A stretch of DNA of 64,000 nt from Cohnella caldifontis (GTDB taxonomy: Bacteria > Bacillota > Bacilli > Paenibacillales > Paenibacillaceae), in assembly GCF_029360585.1 (NCBI RefSeq), contig NZ_JAQZSJ010000008.1, positions 79,417-143,416 of the forward strand. The letters are read 5' to 3'. The position numbers and the translations under genes were made by a program. Of the stretch, positions 8,989-17,174 are shown one piece after another (position 1 is the first letter of the stretch; each line of letters starts with the position of its first letter). The notes under the pieces were generated by a model. That model worked only from the letters and a program-made list of their open reading frames with translations, ran no database searches and had not been told where the DNA came from.

Positions 8989-10491
8989 ATGAATGTCTTC
9001 ACGTTCCTGTTCCGGACGCTGCGCGGCCGGATCGCCCAACCATCCGGGCACCCGCAGTCTCGAACGCCCGCAAAACGGGGGAGCTCCGACGTTCTGTCCA
9101 TGCAGCATGTCTTGGACGAATTCCGGGATTGCGCCGATCTTACGCATCGTTCCTTTCCGGAAATCCAAGTCCATCTCGTCTATTTCAGTTTCCTGTCGGA
9201 TCCGGACAAGCTGGACCGCGACGTCATCCGGCCGCTGCGCGGCGTGACCCGGGAAGAGGTTCCGCGCCTGCTGCGCGAGACGCAATTCCAGGCGGTTACC
9301 GACCGAAAGCAGTTGATCGAAGGCATTTTGAAAGGCCAGACCGCCTTGTTCTACCGGGACGAACCGTATCTCGTCGACGTTCTAGGTCCCAAGGAGCGCT
9401 CCATCGGCCAGTCGGAGACGGAGACGGTCATTACGGGGCCTCACGATGCGTTCAACGAGAACGCAGGTTCCAACCTTTCCTTGATCCGGAAACGCGTGAG
9501 AAGCTCCCATCTCAAGGTGGTCAAGCTGTCCGTGGGCGAAGTCGCCAAGAACGACGTCTACGTGTTGTATATCGATGGGATCGTCAATCCGATCTACGTG
9601 CAGAAGATCATCGAGCGCGTCCGGCAAATCGAAGTGGACGCGATTACGGACACCAGCATGCTGATCCAGTACATCGACGACTCGCCCCTGTCCATTTTCC
9701 CGCAGTTCCTCACCTCGGAGCGGCCGGACGCGATCGCTTCCAAGCTCGTTTCGGGCCGCGTGATCGGGATGATGGACGGGAGTCCTTCGGCCTTCAGCGC
9801 CCCGACCTCGTTATTCGAGTTTTTCACTTCCTCGGACGACTATTACCAGCGTTGGCTGCTGGGGACCGGGACCCGGCTGCTGCGGTTCGTCGCCTTCGGG
9901 ATTACCGTTACGTTCACGGCGCTGTATGTGGCGGTGGCCACCTATCATTACGAAATGATTCCCGCCAACCTGCTGCCGACCTTCGTGGAATCGCGCAGCC
10001 GCGTTCCGTTCCCGCCGGTCTACGAGGCGCTGCTCATGGAAACGACCATCGAACTGCTGCGGGAAGCCGGAGCGCGGCTCCCGACGAAAATCGGGCAGAC
10101 GATCGGCATCGTCGGCGGTATCGTCATCGGGCAAGCGGCCGTGCAAGCCGGCTTTACGAGCAATATCCTGATCATCGCGGTCGCCTCGTCGGCCATCGCG
10201 TCATTCGTCATACCCAGCTACGTCATGAGCGCGTCCATCCGCCTGGTCCGGTTCGGGTTGATCCTGTTGGCCGGTTTGTGGGGGAACTTCGGTCTCGCCA
10301 TCGGACTCGCGTTCGTCGTGATCCATTTAAGCGGGTTGACCAGCCTGGGCGCGTCCTTCATCTCCCCGCTCGCGCCCCTGCAATTCAAAGACTGGAAGGA
10401 CACTTTCATCCGCGCGCCCTTCAAGATGCTGAAGGAGAGGCCGGAACAGACCGAAGCGCTGAATCCCGTCCGGATGAAAACGAGAAAGTAG
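8989..10491 (+). CDS. gerKA: Spore germination receptor A subunit (GerA/GerKA family)
   Basis: A 500-residue protein with a cytosolic N-terminal domain (about 1-280) and a C-terminal region with about five membrane helices, as in GerAA-type subunits. These sit in the spore inner membrane and form the channel-like part of the nutrient receptor. Family-like stretches are FPEIQVHLVYFSFLSD, the central VYVLYIDGIVNPIYV, and RVPFPPVYEALLMETTIELLREAG before the last helices. The frame is open from 8536, but ATG 8989 gives the normal family length. It is the first gene of a three-gene operon in A-B-C order. The germinant is unknown, and the symbol is the closest family name only. Confidence 0.9.
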   Translation: MNVFTFLFRTLRGRIAQPSGHPQSRTPAKRGSSDVLSMQHVLDEFRDCADLTHRSFPEIQVHLVYFSFLSDPDKLDRDVIRPLRGVTREEVPRLLRETQFQAVTDRKQLIEGILKGQTALFYRDEPYLVDVLGPKERSIGQSETETVITGPHDAFNENAGSNLSLIRKRVRSSHLKVVKLSVGEVAKNDVYVLYIDGIVNPIYVQKIIERVRQIEVDAITDTSMLIQYIDDSPLSIFPQFLTSERPDAIASKLVSGRVIGMMDGSPSAFSAPTSLFEFFTSSDDYYQRWLLGTGTRLLRFVAFGITVTFTALYVAVATYHYEMIPANLLPTFVESRSRVPFPPVYEALLMETTIELLREAGARLPTKIGQTIGIVGGIVIGQAAVQAGFTSNILIIAVASSAIASFVIPSYVMSASIRLVRFGLILLAGLWGNFGLAIGLAFVVIHLSGLTSLGASFISPLAPLQFKDWKDTFIRAPFKMLKERPEQTEALNPVRMKTRK

Positions 10492-10502
10492 GGAACCTCC
10501 GC

Positions 10503-11594
10503 ATGCAGGAGAAGCTCTCGTATACCCAAGCCCTGATCCTGCTCTACATCGTGCAAGCGGGACTCGTGCTGTTCCGGTTTCCGCAGGTGGAGGCCCAGTA
10601 CTTCGGATCCAACGGTTGGTCCGCGCTGCTTATTTGCTTTGCCGCTTCCACGCTCAATATCTTGATGGTCGCGGGCATCTATAAGCTGGGACAAGGGAAA
10701 TCGGTCTACGACATCCTGGAGCGGACGATCCCGCGCGTGCTGCTGTTTCCGGTCTATTTCGCCGTCGTTGCCGTATGGGCCATGATGGCCAGCCTGGCGG
10801 CGAAGGAATACATCCATATCCTGAAAATGGTGGCGTTCCCGACCATCCATTCGTCGGTTTTCATGATCGTCTTGGGGCTGCTGGCTTACTATTTGTACGG
10901 CAAAGGAATTTACAGCATCTCCAAAGCGGCGATCGTGTTTTTGTTCCTGACGGTTTGGATGACGCTGCTGCTCCTCTTCTTTTTCTCGGACTTCCGTTGG
11001 AGCCGGCTGACTCCGTTCCTGTTCCGGGAAGGAACGGACTATGTCAAGGGGTTTTTCAATTTGTATCCGGCATTTCTGGGGTATGAGCTCAGTCTGGTGC
11101 TCTTCCCGTACAGCGACAAGAAAACCAAGCTCACCCAAGCGGCCTTCATGGCGAATCTATACTTGACCCTCCTCTATGTGTACGTCAGCATCATTTGCTT
11201 CGGAGTGTTCCACTACAACCAGCTCAAGCACAAGCTGTTTCCCGTGCTGGATCTGCTGGCCGCCGTCAAGTTTCCGTTCATGGAACGGATCGAGAACTTG
11301 TTCTACGGCTTCTTCCTGTTCGCCAATATCGTCACGGTCGCCGTCTATTACTGGTCCGCCGTCGAGACGGGCCTCCGCATCGTTCCGAAAATGAACCGGA
11401 AACTGTTGGGCTTCGTTCTGATCGCCGCCGCGACGGGCGTCGCGGCGATTCCGGACACGCTGATGGAAACGGAAGAGTGGTTGAGGGAGATCGGTTATGC
11501 CGGGTTCGTCGTGTCGTTCGGCTTTCCCCTCATCCTGCTGGCCGTCTTGCCGTTTCAGAGAAGAAAGGGGAAATCCGGTCTTGAAAGCACGTAA
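10503..11594 (+). CDS. gerKB: Spore germination receptor B subunit (GerAB/GerKB family)
   Basis: A 363-residue protein with about ten membrane helices. It belongs to the amino acid/polyamine/organocation-like permeases that supply the germinant-binding subunit of Ger receptors. The N-terminus KLSYTQALILLYIVQAGLVLF and the PVYFAVVAVWAM region fit the family. The start ATG is 12 bases after the A-subunit stop. The last codons overlap the C-subunit gene by 14 bases, so the three proteins are likely translationally coupled. Confidence 0.9.
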   Translation: MQEKLSYTQALILLYIVQAGLVLFRFPQVEAQYFGSNGWSALLICFAASTLNILMVAGIYKLGQGKSVYDILERTIPRVLLFPVYFAVVAVWAMMASLAAKEYIHILKMVAFPTIHSSVFMIVLGLLAYYLYGKGIYSISKAAIVFLFLTVWMTLLLLFFFSDFRWSRLTPFLFREGTDYVKGFFNLYPAFLGYELSLVLFPYSDKKTKLTQAAFMANLYLTLLYVYVSIICFGVFHYNQLKHKLFPVLDLLAAVKFPFMERIENLFYGFFLFANIVTVAVYYWSAVETGLRIVPKMNRKLLGFVLIAAATGVAAIPDTLMETEEWLREIGYAGFVVSFGFPLILLAVLPFQRRKGKSGLEST

Positions 11595-12738
11595 ACTCGC
11601 GCTTCTGCTGCTGCCATTGGCGGCGCTGTGCGGTTGCGGACAGCAGCGGGTGCTGGAGCGGCTTGGTTTCATCAACATCAACAGCTACGACCTGTTGCCG
11701 GATGGGCAATTGAAGATGGTGGCCTTCATTCCGAAAATCACGGGGGAGGGCGATTCGCAAACCGGCGAATCGTCTTCCGGGCAGACCGGGAACGTCCAGA
11801 TGTCCGGCCAGACGTCCGGCGAGGTATTGACGACAACGGCGCACTCGAGCAAGGAGGCCCGGATGATCCAATCCCGGCAGACCAACTGGGAGCTGGTCAG
11901 CGGACAGCTCCGGAACACGCTGTTCGGCATTTCCGTCGCCAAGCAGGGCTTATGGCCGTACGTCGATACCTTGATCCGCGACCCGACCATCTCCCCCCGG
12001 CTGAAGCTTTCGATCGTGGACGGAGAAGCCGGGGACATGCTCAACAAGAACTATCCGCAGCATCCCGGCGTCGGGAGGTACATAGACCGGCTATTGGAGA
12101 AGGAGATCCAGGACCAGGGGATTCCGAGGGTGCTGTTGTACGATTTCGAACGGGATTACTTCGACGACGGCCTCGACCCCGTCATGCCCATCTTGAAGGA
12201 TGCCGGGGACAACGTGGAGATCAGCGGCATCGCTCTGTTCCGGGATGACAAGTACGTTGCCCGGATCGACTCGAAAGACGGTGTCTTGCTCCACATGCTG
12301 AGGGGGAAGACCCGCAACGGGGAGATCAACATCGAGGCGCCGGACGGGGGAAAAGGGCTCAGCCATGCCATGCTCAGCTCGCTGGCCAGCAACCGGAAAT
12401 TCAAAGTCGGCAAGGACGCGGCAGGCCGTATCTCGGTTCGCATCACGCTGGATGTCGAGGCGTCGGTTCTGGAGTACATGGGGGAACTGAAGATCGGCGA
12501 TGACCGGCAGAGGGCGAAGCTGGAGGCGCTAATCGCGGAAAGTTTGAAGGACAGGGCCGAAAACCTGATCGACTTGATGCGGAAAAACCGGGCGGACGGG
12601 ATCGGCGCGGGCACCGCCGTCCGGAACCATATCGGCTACGCGGCATGGAAAAACATGAATTGGCGGGAGGAATGGGCCGGCGCCAAAATCACCGTTCACG
12701 TGAAGATGAAGATCAATAACTTCGGAAAATTCCGGTGA
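11581..12738 (+). CDS. gerKC: Spore germination receptor C lipoprotein (GerAC/GerKC family)
   Basis: A 385-residue Ger(x)C family lipoprotein. The chosen TTG start gives a signal peptide, LLLPLAALCGC, ending in a lipobox cysteine. The three-domain Ger(x)C body follows, with LERLGFI just after the lipidation site and the GEWGP-type AGAKITVHVKMKINNFG end. It is anchored to the outer face of the spore inner membrane beside the A and B subunits. A low-complexity Gly/Ser/Thr/Gln insert (about residues 55-90) sits near the N-terminus. It overlaps the upstream gene by 14 bases. Confidence 0.88.
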   Translation: MKARKLALLLLPLAALCGCGQQRVLERLGFININSYDLLPDGQLKMVAFIPKITGEGDSQTGESSSGQTGNVQMSGQTSGEVLTTTAHSSKEARMIQSRQTNWELVSGQLRNTLFGISVAKQGLWPYVDTLIRDPTISPRLKLSIVDGEAGDMLNKNYPQHPGVGRYIDRLLEKEIQDQGIPRVLLYDFERDYFDDGLDPVMPILKDAGDNVEISGIALFRDDKYVARIDSKDGVLLHMLRGKTRNGEINIEAPDGGKGLSHAMLSSLASNRKFKVGKDAAGRISVRITLDVEASVLEYMGELKIGDDRQRAKLEALIAESLKDRAENLIDLMRKNRADGIGAGTAVRNHIGYAAWKNMNWREEWAGAKITVHVKMKINNFGKFR

Positions 12739-12752
12739 CGGTTCTCCCATGG

Positions 12753-12758
12753 TATAAT
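12753..12758 (+). promoter_or_regulatory. Extended -10 promoter of the RNase H gene
   Basis: TATAAT is preceded by TGG (12750-12752), forming a TGn-TATAAT extended -10 element. There is no good -35. It lies about 43 bases upstream of the start codon at 12801, just after the germination operon ends. Confidence 0.6.
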
Positions 12759-12800
12759 AATGGCCACAAAGCGATGGACGGTTGGAGGTTTCGCGGTAAC

Positions 12801-13442
12801 ATGGCCCAATCCAAATATTACGTCGTCTGGGAAGGCAAAACCCCGGGCATCTATGAGAGCTGGACGGCATGCAAGGCGCAGGTGGACGGTGTAGCCGGCG
12901 CCAAGTACAAGTCGTTCGGCACCCGCGCCGAGGCGGAAAAAGCCTACCGCGGCGGATGGAAGCGGACCTTCTCCGAAGCGCGGAAAGCCGCGGAACGGGA
13001 AACGGCTGCCGGTACGCCGGCCGCGGCTGCGGGGGCGGTCGATCTGGACAGCATTTCGGTAGACGTAGGGACCCGCGGCAATCCGGGGCCGATCGAGTAC
13101 AAGGGAGTGGACACCCGCACGGGAGAAGTGCTGTTCGCTTACGGCCCGATCAGCAAGGGGACCAACAACCTGGGAGAGTTCCTGGCCATCGTCCACGCGC
13201 TGGCATACCTGAAGAAGCAGGGCAGCAGCAAAACCGTATACAGCGATTCCCGGACCGCCCTCAAATGGGTCAGGGAAAAACAGGTCGCGACGAATCTCGC
13301 GCGGGACGAGACGACCCAAGAGGTCTGGACGCTGGTGGATCGGGCGCTCGAATGGCTGCGCGCCAACCGTTACGACAACAAACTGCTGAAATGGGAGACG
13401 ACGGAGTGGGGAGAAATCAAGGCGGATTACGGGAGAAAATAA
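12801..13442 (+). CDS. Ribonuclease H with N-terminal viroplasmin-like domain
   Basis: A 213-residue protein. The N-terminal part (about 3-50, YYVVWEGKTPGIYESW) matches the viroplasmin-like RNA:DNA-hybrid-binding domain seen in eukaryotic RNase H1 and some bacterial enzymes. After an Ala-rich linker (about 60-80) comes an RNase HI-type fold. The four acidic catalytic positions are D88 (SVDVGTRG), E126 (NNLGEF), D149 (YSDS) and D209 (KADYG). It would cleave RNA in RNA:DNA hybrids. The frame extends 22 codons upstream, but the family N-terminus fits ATG 12801. GGAGG lies twelve bases upstream. Confidence 0.85.
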   Translation: MAQSKYYVVWEGKTPGIYESWTACKAQVDGVAGAKYKSFGTRAEAEKAYRGGWKRTFSEARKAAERETAAGTPAAAAGAVDLDSISVDVGTRGNPGPIEYKGVDTRTGEVLFAYGPISKGTNNLGEFLAIVHALAYLKKQGSSKTVYSDSRTALKWVREKQVATNLARDETTQEVWTLVDRALEWLRANRYDNKLLKWETTEWGEIKADYGRK

Positions 13443-13535
13443 TTTCGGGCGGGTCCGCATGATTGGCCGGCAACGGGACATAATAGGGATACCGACTTCC
13501 GCGCCGGATGCCGGAGGTTGGTTTCCACTCGGGAT

Positions 13536-13564
13536 TTGCTTTTGCTAATCGAATATGGTACGAT
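13536..13564 (+). promoter_or_regulatory. Promoter of the cold-shock gene
   Basis: TTGCTT (13536-13541) and TACGAT (13559-13564) are separated by 17 bases. A TG-G extension (13556-13558) sits before the -10. It would give a leader of about 140 nt, typical of csp genes. Confidence 0.65.
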
Positions 13565-13592
13565 GACTTTGCTTTCAAAAATTTTGACCTGA

Positions 13593-13656
13593 ACTCGCAT
13601 ATTGTAGAGGGTTATAATTTTGGGCAAATAACCTTGTACAATATGTGAGTTTTTTA
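13593..13656 (+). terminator. Long hairpin with T-run in the csp leader (attenuator-like)
   Basis: ACTCGCATATTGTA (13593-13606) pairs with TACAATATGTGAGT (13637-13650), with one G-T pair. Inside it GGGTTAT pairs with ATAACC. Six T residues and an A+T-rich tail follow. It lies between the promoter and the ribosome-binding site of the cold-shock gene, so it could terminate or temper its transcript, or change with temperature. Confidence 0.6.
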
Positions 13657-13710
13657 TTTCTCCCGAAATAAAAAGGTCTCATGGTACTTGGTAAAGGAGG
13701 TGCACCCATC

Positions 13711-13911
13711 ATGCAACAAGGAATCGTGAAATGGTTCAATGCCGAAAAAGGCTATGGCTTCATCGAAGTCGAAGGCGGCAATGACGTATTCGTACACTAC
13801 AGCGCGATTACCGGCGAAGGCTTCCGTTCCCTGGACGAAGGCCAGCGCGTCGAGTTCAATGTCGTACAAGGCAACCGCGGCCCGCAAGCCGAGAATGTCG
13901 TAAAGCTGTAA
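13711..13911 (+). CDS. Cold-shock protein, CspA/CspB family
   Basis: A 66-residue single OB-fold protein with the nucleic-acid-binding motifs RNP1 (KGYGFI) and RNP2 (VFVHY) starting from [14 protein letters not shown]. It binds single-stranded RNA and DNA and acts as an RNA chaperone. The frame is open from 13681, but ATG 13711 follows GGAGG by ten bases and gives the standard Csp length. A long structured leader precedes it and a strong terminator follows, so it is monocistronic. Confidence 0.95.
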   Translation: MQQGIVKWFNAEKGYGFIEVEGGNDVFVHYSAITGEGFRSLDEGQRVEFNVVQGNRGPQAENVVKL

Positions 13912-13924
13912 GCATGGAATGGGA

Positions 13925-13967
13925 AAAGGAACTGCACGAGCCTTCGAGGCCGGACAGTTCCTTTTTT
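13925..13967 (+). terminator. Terminator after the cold-shock gene
   Basis: AAAGGAACTG (13925-13934) pairs with CAGTTCCTTT (13955-13964) and runs into a T stretch. The A-run on the other side can also serve the converging L,D-transpeptidase gene. Confidence 0.85.
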
Positions 13968-13988
13968 CGTTGGAAGGCCGAACGGTTC

Positions 13989-14489
13989 CTAATGCGTGAT
14001 AAGCACGGCCGTGCCTACGTCGATTCGGTCGTACAGCCAACGAACGTCCTTGTTGTGCATGCGGATGCATCCCGCCGAGACGTATTTCCCGATCGACTTC
14101 TCGTTGTTGGTGCCATGGATGCCGTAGGCGTACGATACTTTGCCGTTAATCGTGACCTTCAGGCCGAGCCAACGGTCTCCGAGCGGATTTTTCGGATCCC
14201 CGCCCTTGATCTTCTCCTTGTAATACGGCCTGTTTTTGATTTTTTCCCGGATCGTGAACAGACCTTCCGGCGTATAGGTTTTTTTGCGTCCCGTCCCGAC
14301 GGAAAAGGATTTGACCAACTTCCCTTTCTCATAATACTGGAGGACGTTGGAGGACTTATCGATCAGGATAAATTGATCGTATTTGGCGTATTTCTCCGCG
14401 AGCTGCGTCGACTTCGCTTGCGCGGCAGCCGGGATGACGAAGAGCAGACAGAGAAGCGCCGTCAGGACGCGAAACCAGATCCGGTTCAT
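13989..14489 (-). CDS. Secreted L,D-transpeptidase (YkuD domain)
   Basis: A 166-residue protein with a signal peptide (about 1-25, ending AAAQA) and one YkuD domain. The catalytic signature is HGTNN at 125-129 and SAGCIRMHNKDV with nucleophile C141. Such enzymes form 3-3 cross-links in peptidoglycan or attach proteins to it. In spore formers they often act in cortex or cell-wall remodelling. There is no LysM domain. The start has AAGGAGG about ten bases upstream. Confidence 0.9.
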   Translation of the reverse strand: MNRIWFRVLTALLCLLFVIPAAAQAKSTQLAEKYAKYDQFILIDKSSNVLQYYEKGKLVKSFSVGTGRKKTYTPEGLFTIREKIKNRPYYKEKIKGGDPKNPLGDRWLGLKVTINGKVSYAYGIHGTNNEKSIGKYVSAGCIRMHNKDVRWLYDRIDVGTAVLITH

Positions 14490-14585
14490 TTCCTTCGCCT
14501 CCTTTGCCGATTCTCATGTATATGCGGCGAAGAGCGGCGGCGATGAGGGCGAAAGGAAAAAAGGACGAATAGGTGGGGAAACGAA

Positions 14586-15602
14586 ATGGCGTATGAGGCA
14601 AACGTTGTCGGGGGCGACACGTTCCCGGCATGGAGAGTGGAGGAATCGGAAGGGCAGTTCGGTTTCGGACTGCGTCAGCTGCGCGTCGAGGATCTTCCGG
14701 ACGGAGAGCTGCTGGTCCGGGTCCGTTATTCCGGCGTGAACTATAAAGACGCGTTGGCGTTTCGGCCGGACGGAAATGTCGTGCGGGCTTATCCCATGGT
14801 GCCGGGGATCGATTTGGCGGGCACGGTGGAGGAAAGCCGAGACGAACGGTTCCGCGCCGGCGACGAAGTGTTGGTTACCGGCTATGGCTTAGGCGTCAGC
14901 CATTACGGGGGATACAGCCGTTATGCCCGTGTCCCTTCTTCTTGGGCGGTCCGCATTCCGCCTGGGCTTGGTTCGCGGGAAGCCATGATGCTGGGGACGG
15001 CCGGTTTCACCGCGGCCTTGTCCGTCGACGCGCTGCGGCAGGCGGGCGTTGAGCCGGATCAAGGGCCGGTGCTGGTCACCGGAGCGAGCGGAGGCGTAGG
15101 AAGCGCGGCGGTCGCGATATTAGCCAAGCTGGGTTACGAAGTCACGGCGTCAAGCGGCAAAGCGGACATGCGGGATTTGCTGCTCCGGTTAGGCGCGGCA
15201 AGGGTGATTTCGCGCATGGAATGGATGCCGGCTGCGGACCGCCCGCTCGGCGCGCAGCTCTGGAACGGTGCTGTCGATTGCGTGGGAGGGGGGACGCTGG
15301 CGGCGGTTCTGGGTACTTTGCGTTACGGCGGCGCCGTCGCGGCCAGCGGGATGACCGGGGGGATTGCGCTGAATACGAGCGTTTTTCCGTTCATCCTTCG
15401 GGGAATCCGGCTGATCGGCATCGACTCCGTGCAGGCGCCGATGGATATGCGGGTGCGGATTTGGGAACGGCTGGCCGGGCCTTGGAAGCCGGACGGGCTG
15501 GAATCCTTGCTCGAGCGCATCCCGTTGGAACGGGTCCCTGAAGCCGTGGATACCTTGCTTAGAGGGGAATCGAGAGGACGTTACGTCATCGAGCTCCCGT
15601 AA
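14586..15602 (+). CDS. Zinc-free MDR quinone/acryloyl-CoA reductase-like oxidoreductase (YhdH/YhfP family)
   Basis: A 338-residue medium-chain dehydrogenase/reductase. The N-terminal catalytic fold includes VRYSGVNYKDALAF, the hallmark of the YhdH/AcuI group. The Rossmann domain begins with the NADPH-binding VTGASGGVGSAAVAI at about 162-176. Structural-zinc cysteines are absent, as expected for this group. Members reduce quinones or acryloyl-CoA with NADPH. The true substrate is not evident. It is monocistronic and converges on the NlpC/P60 gene, with a shared hairpin between them. Confidence 0.88.
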   Translation: MAYEANVVGGDTFPAWRVEESEGQFGFGLRQLRVEDLPDGELLVRVRYSGVNYKDALAFRPDGNVVRAYPMVPGIDLAGTVEESRDERFRAGDEVLVTGYGLGVSHYGGYSRYARVPSSWAVRIPPGLGSREAMMLGTAGFTAALSVDALRQAGVEPDQGPVLVTGASGGVGSAAVAILAKLGYEVTASSGKADMRDLLLRLGAARVISRMEWMPAADRPLGAQLWNGAVDCVGGGTLAAVLGTLRYGGAVAASGMTGGIALNTSVFPFILRGIRLIGIDSVQAPMDMRVRIWERLAGPWKPDGLESLLERIPLERVPEAVDTLLRGESRGRYVIELP

Positions 15603-15610
15603 AACGCAAG

Positions 15611-15640
15611 AAAGACCCCCGGCGTAAGCCGGAGGTCCGC
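15611..15640. terminator. Shared terminator between converging genes
   Basis: GACC-CCCGGC and GCCGG-AGGTC form a stem around GTAA. The minus-strand side is followed by TCTTTCTT, so it best terminates the NlpC/P60 gene. Confidence 0.6.
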
Positions 15641-15654
15641 TTCGGAGACTCGGA

Positions 15655-16170
15655 TTACAGAACCCGCCGAGCCGTGATATACCGCTTGGAGTAATCGCTC
15701 AGCTTGCTGACGAGCAAGCCGTTCCAGTGCGCGCCGATCGTGTCGTGGATGAATTTGCCGTTGCCGATATAGATGCCGACATGGTTGATTTTACCGGGCG
15801 TGGAGACGCTCAGGAAAATCAGGTCGCCGGGCTTCAGGTTGCTCTTGGAAACGTAACGTCCCTGCTTGGCTTGGTATTTCGTGCCCCATTTCAGGGGTAC
15901 GCCGTACTTGCCGAAGACGTACTTCGTGAAGGACGAGCAGTCGAAGATCAACTTGCTCGGGTTATTGACCCCGAATTTATATTTGACTTTGCCCCGAAGG
16001 GAAAGCGCGTAATTGACGATTTTCGTCGCTTTGGCCGAAGAAGCGGAAACGCTTGCGGAGGTTGCGGCGTTCGCGGTGTGGGCGCCGGCCCCAAGCAGCT
16101 GCGCGGCAATCAAGGACAATCCGAGAACGGATGCGACGATCGCTTTTTTTGTAAGTTTTGCAATATTCAT
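15655..16170 (-). CDS. Secreted NlpC/P60 peptidoglycan endopeptidase
   Basis: A 171-residue protein with a signal peptide (about 1-36, ending in ANAA), a short Ser/Ala linker and an NlpC/P60 domain. The catalytic cysteine is C78 in FDCSSF, the histidine H130 in INHVGIYIG, and the third polar residue probably H142. It would cleave the peptide stems of peptidoglycan. There is no SH3 or LysM anchoring domain. The frame extends 30 codons upstream, but ATG 16170 has AGGAGG six bases before it and gives a proper signal peptide. Confidence 0.9.
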   Translation of the reverse strand: MNIAKLTKKAIVASVLGLSLIAAQLLGAGAHTANAATSASVSASSAKATKIVNYALSLRGKVKYKFGVNNPSKLIFDCSSFTKYVFGKYGVPLKWGTKYQAKQGRYVSKSNLKPGDLIFLSVSTPGKINHVGIYIGNGKFIHDTIGAHWNGLLVSKLSDYSKRYITARRVL

Positions 16171-16269
16171 GATATTCCTCCTGTTAAATGGGTTATTAAG
16201 CACAGGAGAAACTATAGCATGTCCGATAGGCGCAATTGTGGAATCTGAACCGATTCTCATCTTCCAAAC

Positions 16270-16821
16270 TCAGCCATCGGTCTTGCGGATCTGCTCGAAA
16301 AGCGTGTGATCGACGTCCGCGGGGGGTGTTCGCACTTTAAGCAACGCCAGAAGCTGCTCGGCTTGTCCCCGGGTTAACGGCTGCGCCGACTCGACCAGCT
16401 CGTAGCCGATCCGTCCGTCTACTTCGATCGTGGCCGTCCGGACATCCGAGAGATTGGAGATGCCGTTCCGCCGAAGCCGCAGCTCTAGCTGCTCCATCGT
16501 CATGCGGAGCTTCTTCAGGTTTCGCTCGACGATGCGTCCGTCGCGGATCACCAAGGTCGCCCTTCCGATGATCACCTTCTCCACCCAGGGGAACTTCAGC
16601 GCCAGGATTTGGAAGACGATCAGGATAGAGACGAAAATCACGATGACGATGAGCGTCTTCCACAACTCGTTCTCGGTGACGGCATGTCCGATGACGGTTC
16701 CGATCGAAAGCACCGTCACCATCTCAAGCGTCGTCATTTCGGCCATCACTTTTTTGCCGGCCAGCCGCAGAACGGCGAATCCGAAAACGATGACGGTTGC
16801 TGCCTCATAATAGATGGACAA
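16270..16821 (-). CDS. DUF421 / YetF-like membrane protein
   Basis: A 183-residue protein with three N-terminal membrane helices and a cytosolic alpha/beta domain (about 80-165), the YetF/DUF421 layout. LRLAGKKVMAEMTTLEMV is the conserved cytoplasmic loop of the family. Relatives in Bacillus are found in sporulating cells, but their molecular role is unknown. Start: TTG at 16821 with GGGGAG eight bases upstream. No ATG fits the family N-terminus better. Confidence 0.8.
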   Translation of the reverse strand: MSIYYEAATVIVFGFAVLRLAGKKVMAEMTTLEMVTVLSIGTVIGHAVTENELWKTLIVIVIFVSILIVFQILALKFPWVEKVIIGRATLVIRDGRIVERNLKKLRMTMEQLELRLRRNGISNLSDVRTATIEVDGRIGYELVESAQPLTRGQAEQLLALLKVRTPPADVDHTLFEQIRKTDG

Positions 16822-16865
16822 TACGAAACTCCCCTTTTGCCGTTATGTACCCTTTTCAGGATGCC

Positions 16866-16905
16866 CAAAAAAACGCCCCGGCCTCATCGGGCAGGAGCGT
16901 TTGAC
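16866..16905 (-). terminator. Terminator of the 47-residue small protein gene
   Basis: Read on the minus strand, AAACGC-TCC and GGG-GCGTTT pair around a 12-base loop and run directly into TTTTTT. It separates the small gene from yetF. Confidence 0.8.
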
Positions 16906-16942
16906 TCGGGCTGCCGCCCGATTTCGAAAACGGACGAAGCCG

Positions 16943-17086
16943 TCAACAAGAATTCCGTCCCGGGGAACGGTCCGCGTTCTTCGGCTTGCGGGCGCGGACG
17001 CCTTGCGTTTCGCCGCCGAATTGATCCAGGCGGGAAGGGGCGGAAGCCGGTCCGTCGTTGTCCGGCTTGTTGTTGCGACCCGACAT
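16943..17086 (-). CDS. 47-residue hydrophilic small protein, unrecognised
   Basis: The protein is 47 residues, starts MSGRNNKPDNDGPASAPSRL and ends KPKNADRSPGRNSC. It is rich in Asn, Pro, Gly, Arg and Lys, has no hydrophobic stretch and is probably disordered. The case for a gene is GGAGGTGA seven bases before the ATG plus a dedicated terminator just downstream. It has the look of small spore-core or coat proteins of Bacillales (SASP-like or YuzL-like), but I do not recognise a family. Coding probability is good and function is unknown. Confidence 0.65.
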   Translation of the reverse strand: MSGRNNKPDNDGPASAPSRLDQFGGETQGVRARKPKNADRSPGRNSC

Positions 17087-17174
17087 CGTGGTCACCTCCA
17101 TGGCAGTAGTGGCTGCTTAGAAAGTATGGCCCGATTCGGCCCGGAACCCGTTTGGAAAATGCAAATGGGAAGAA

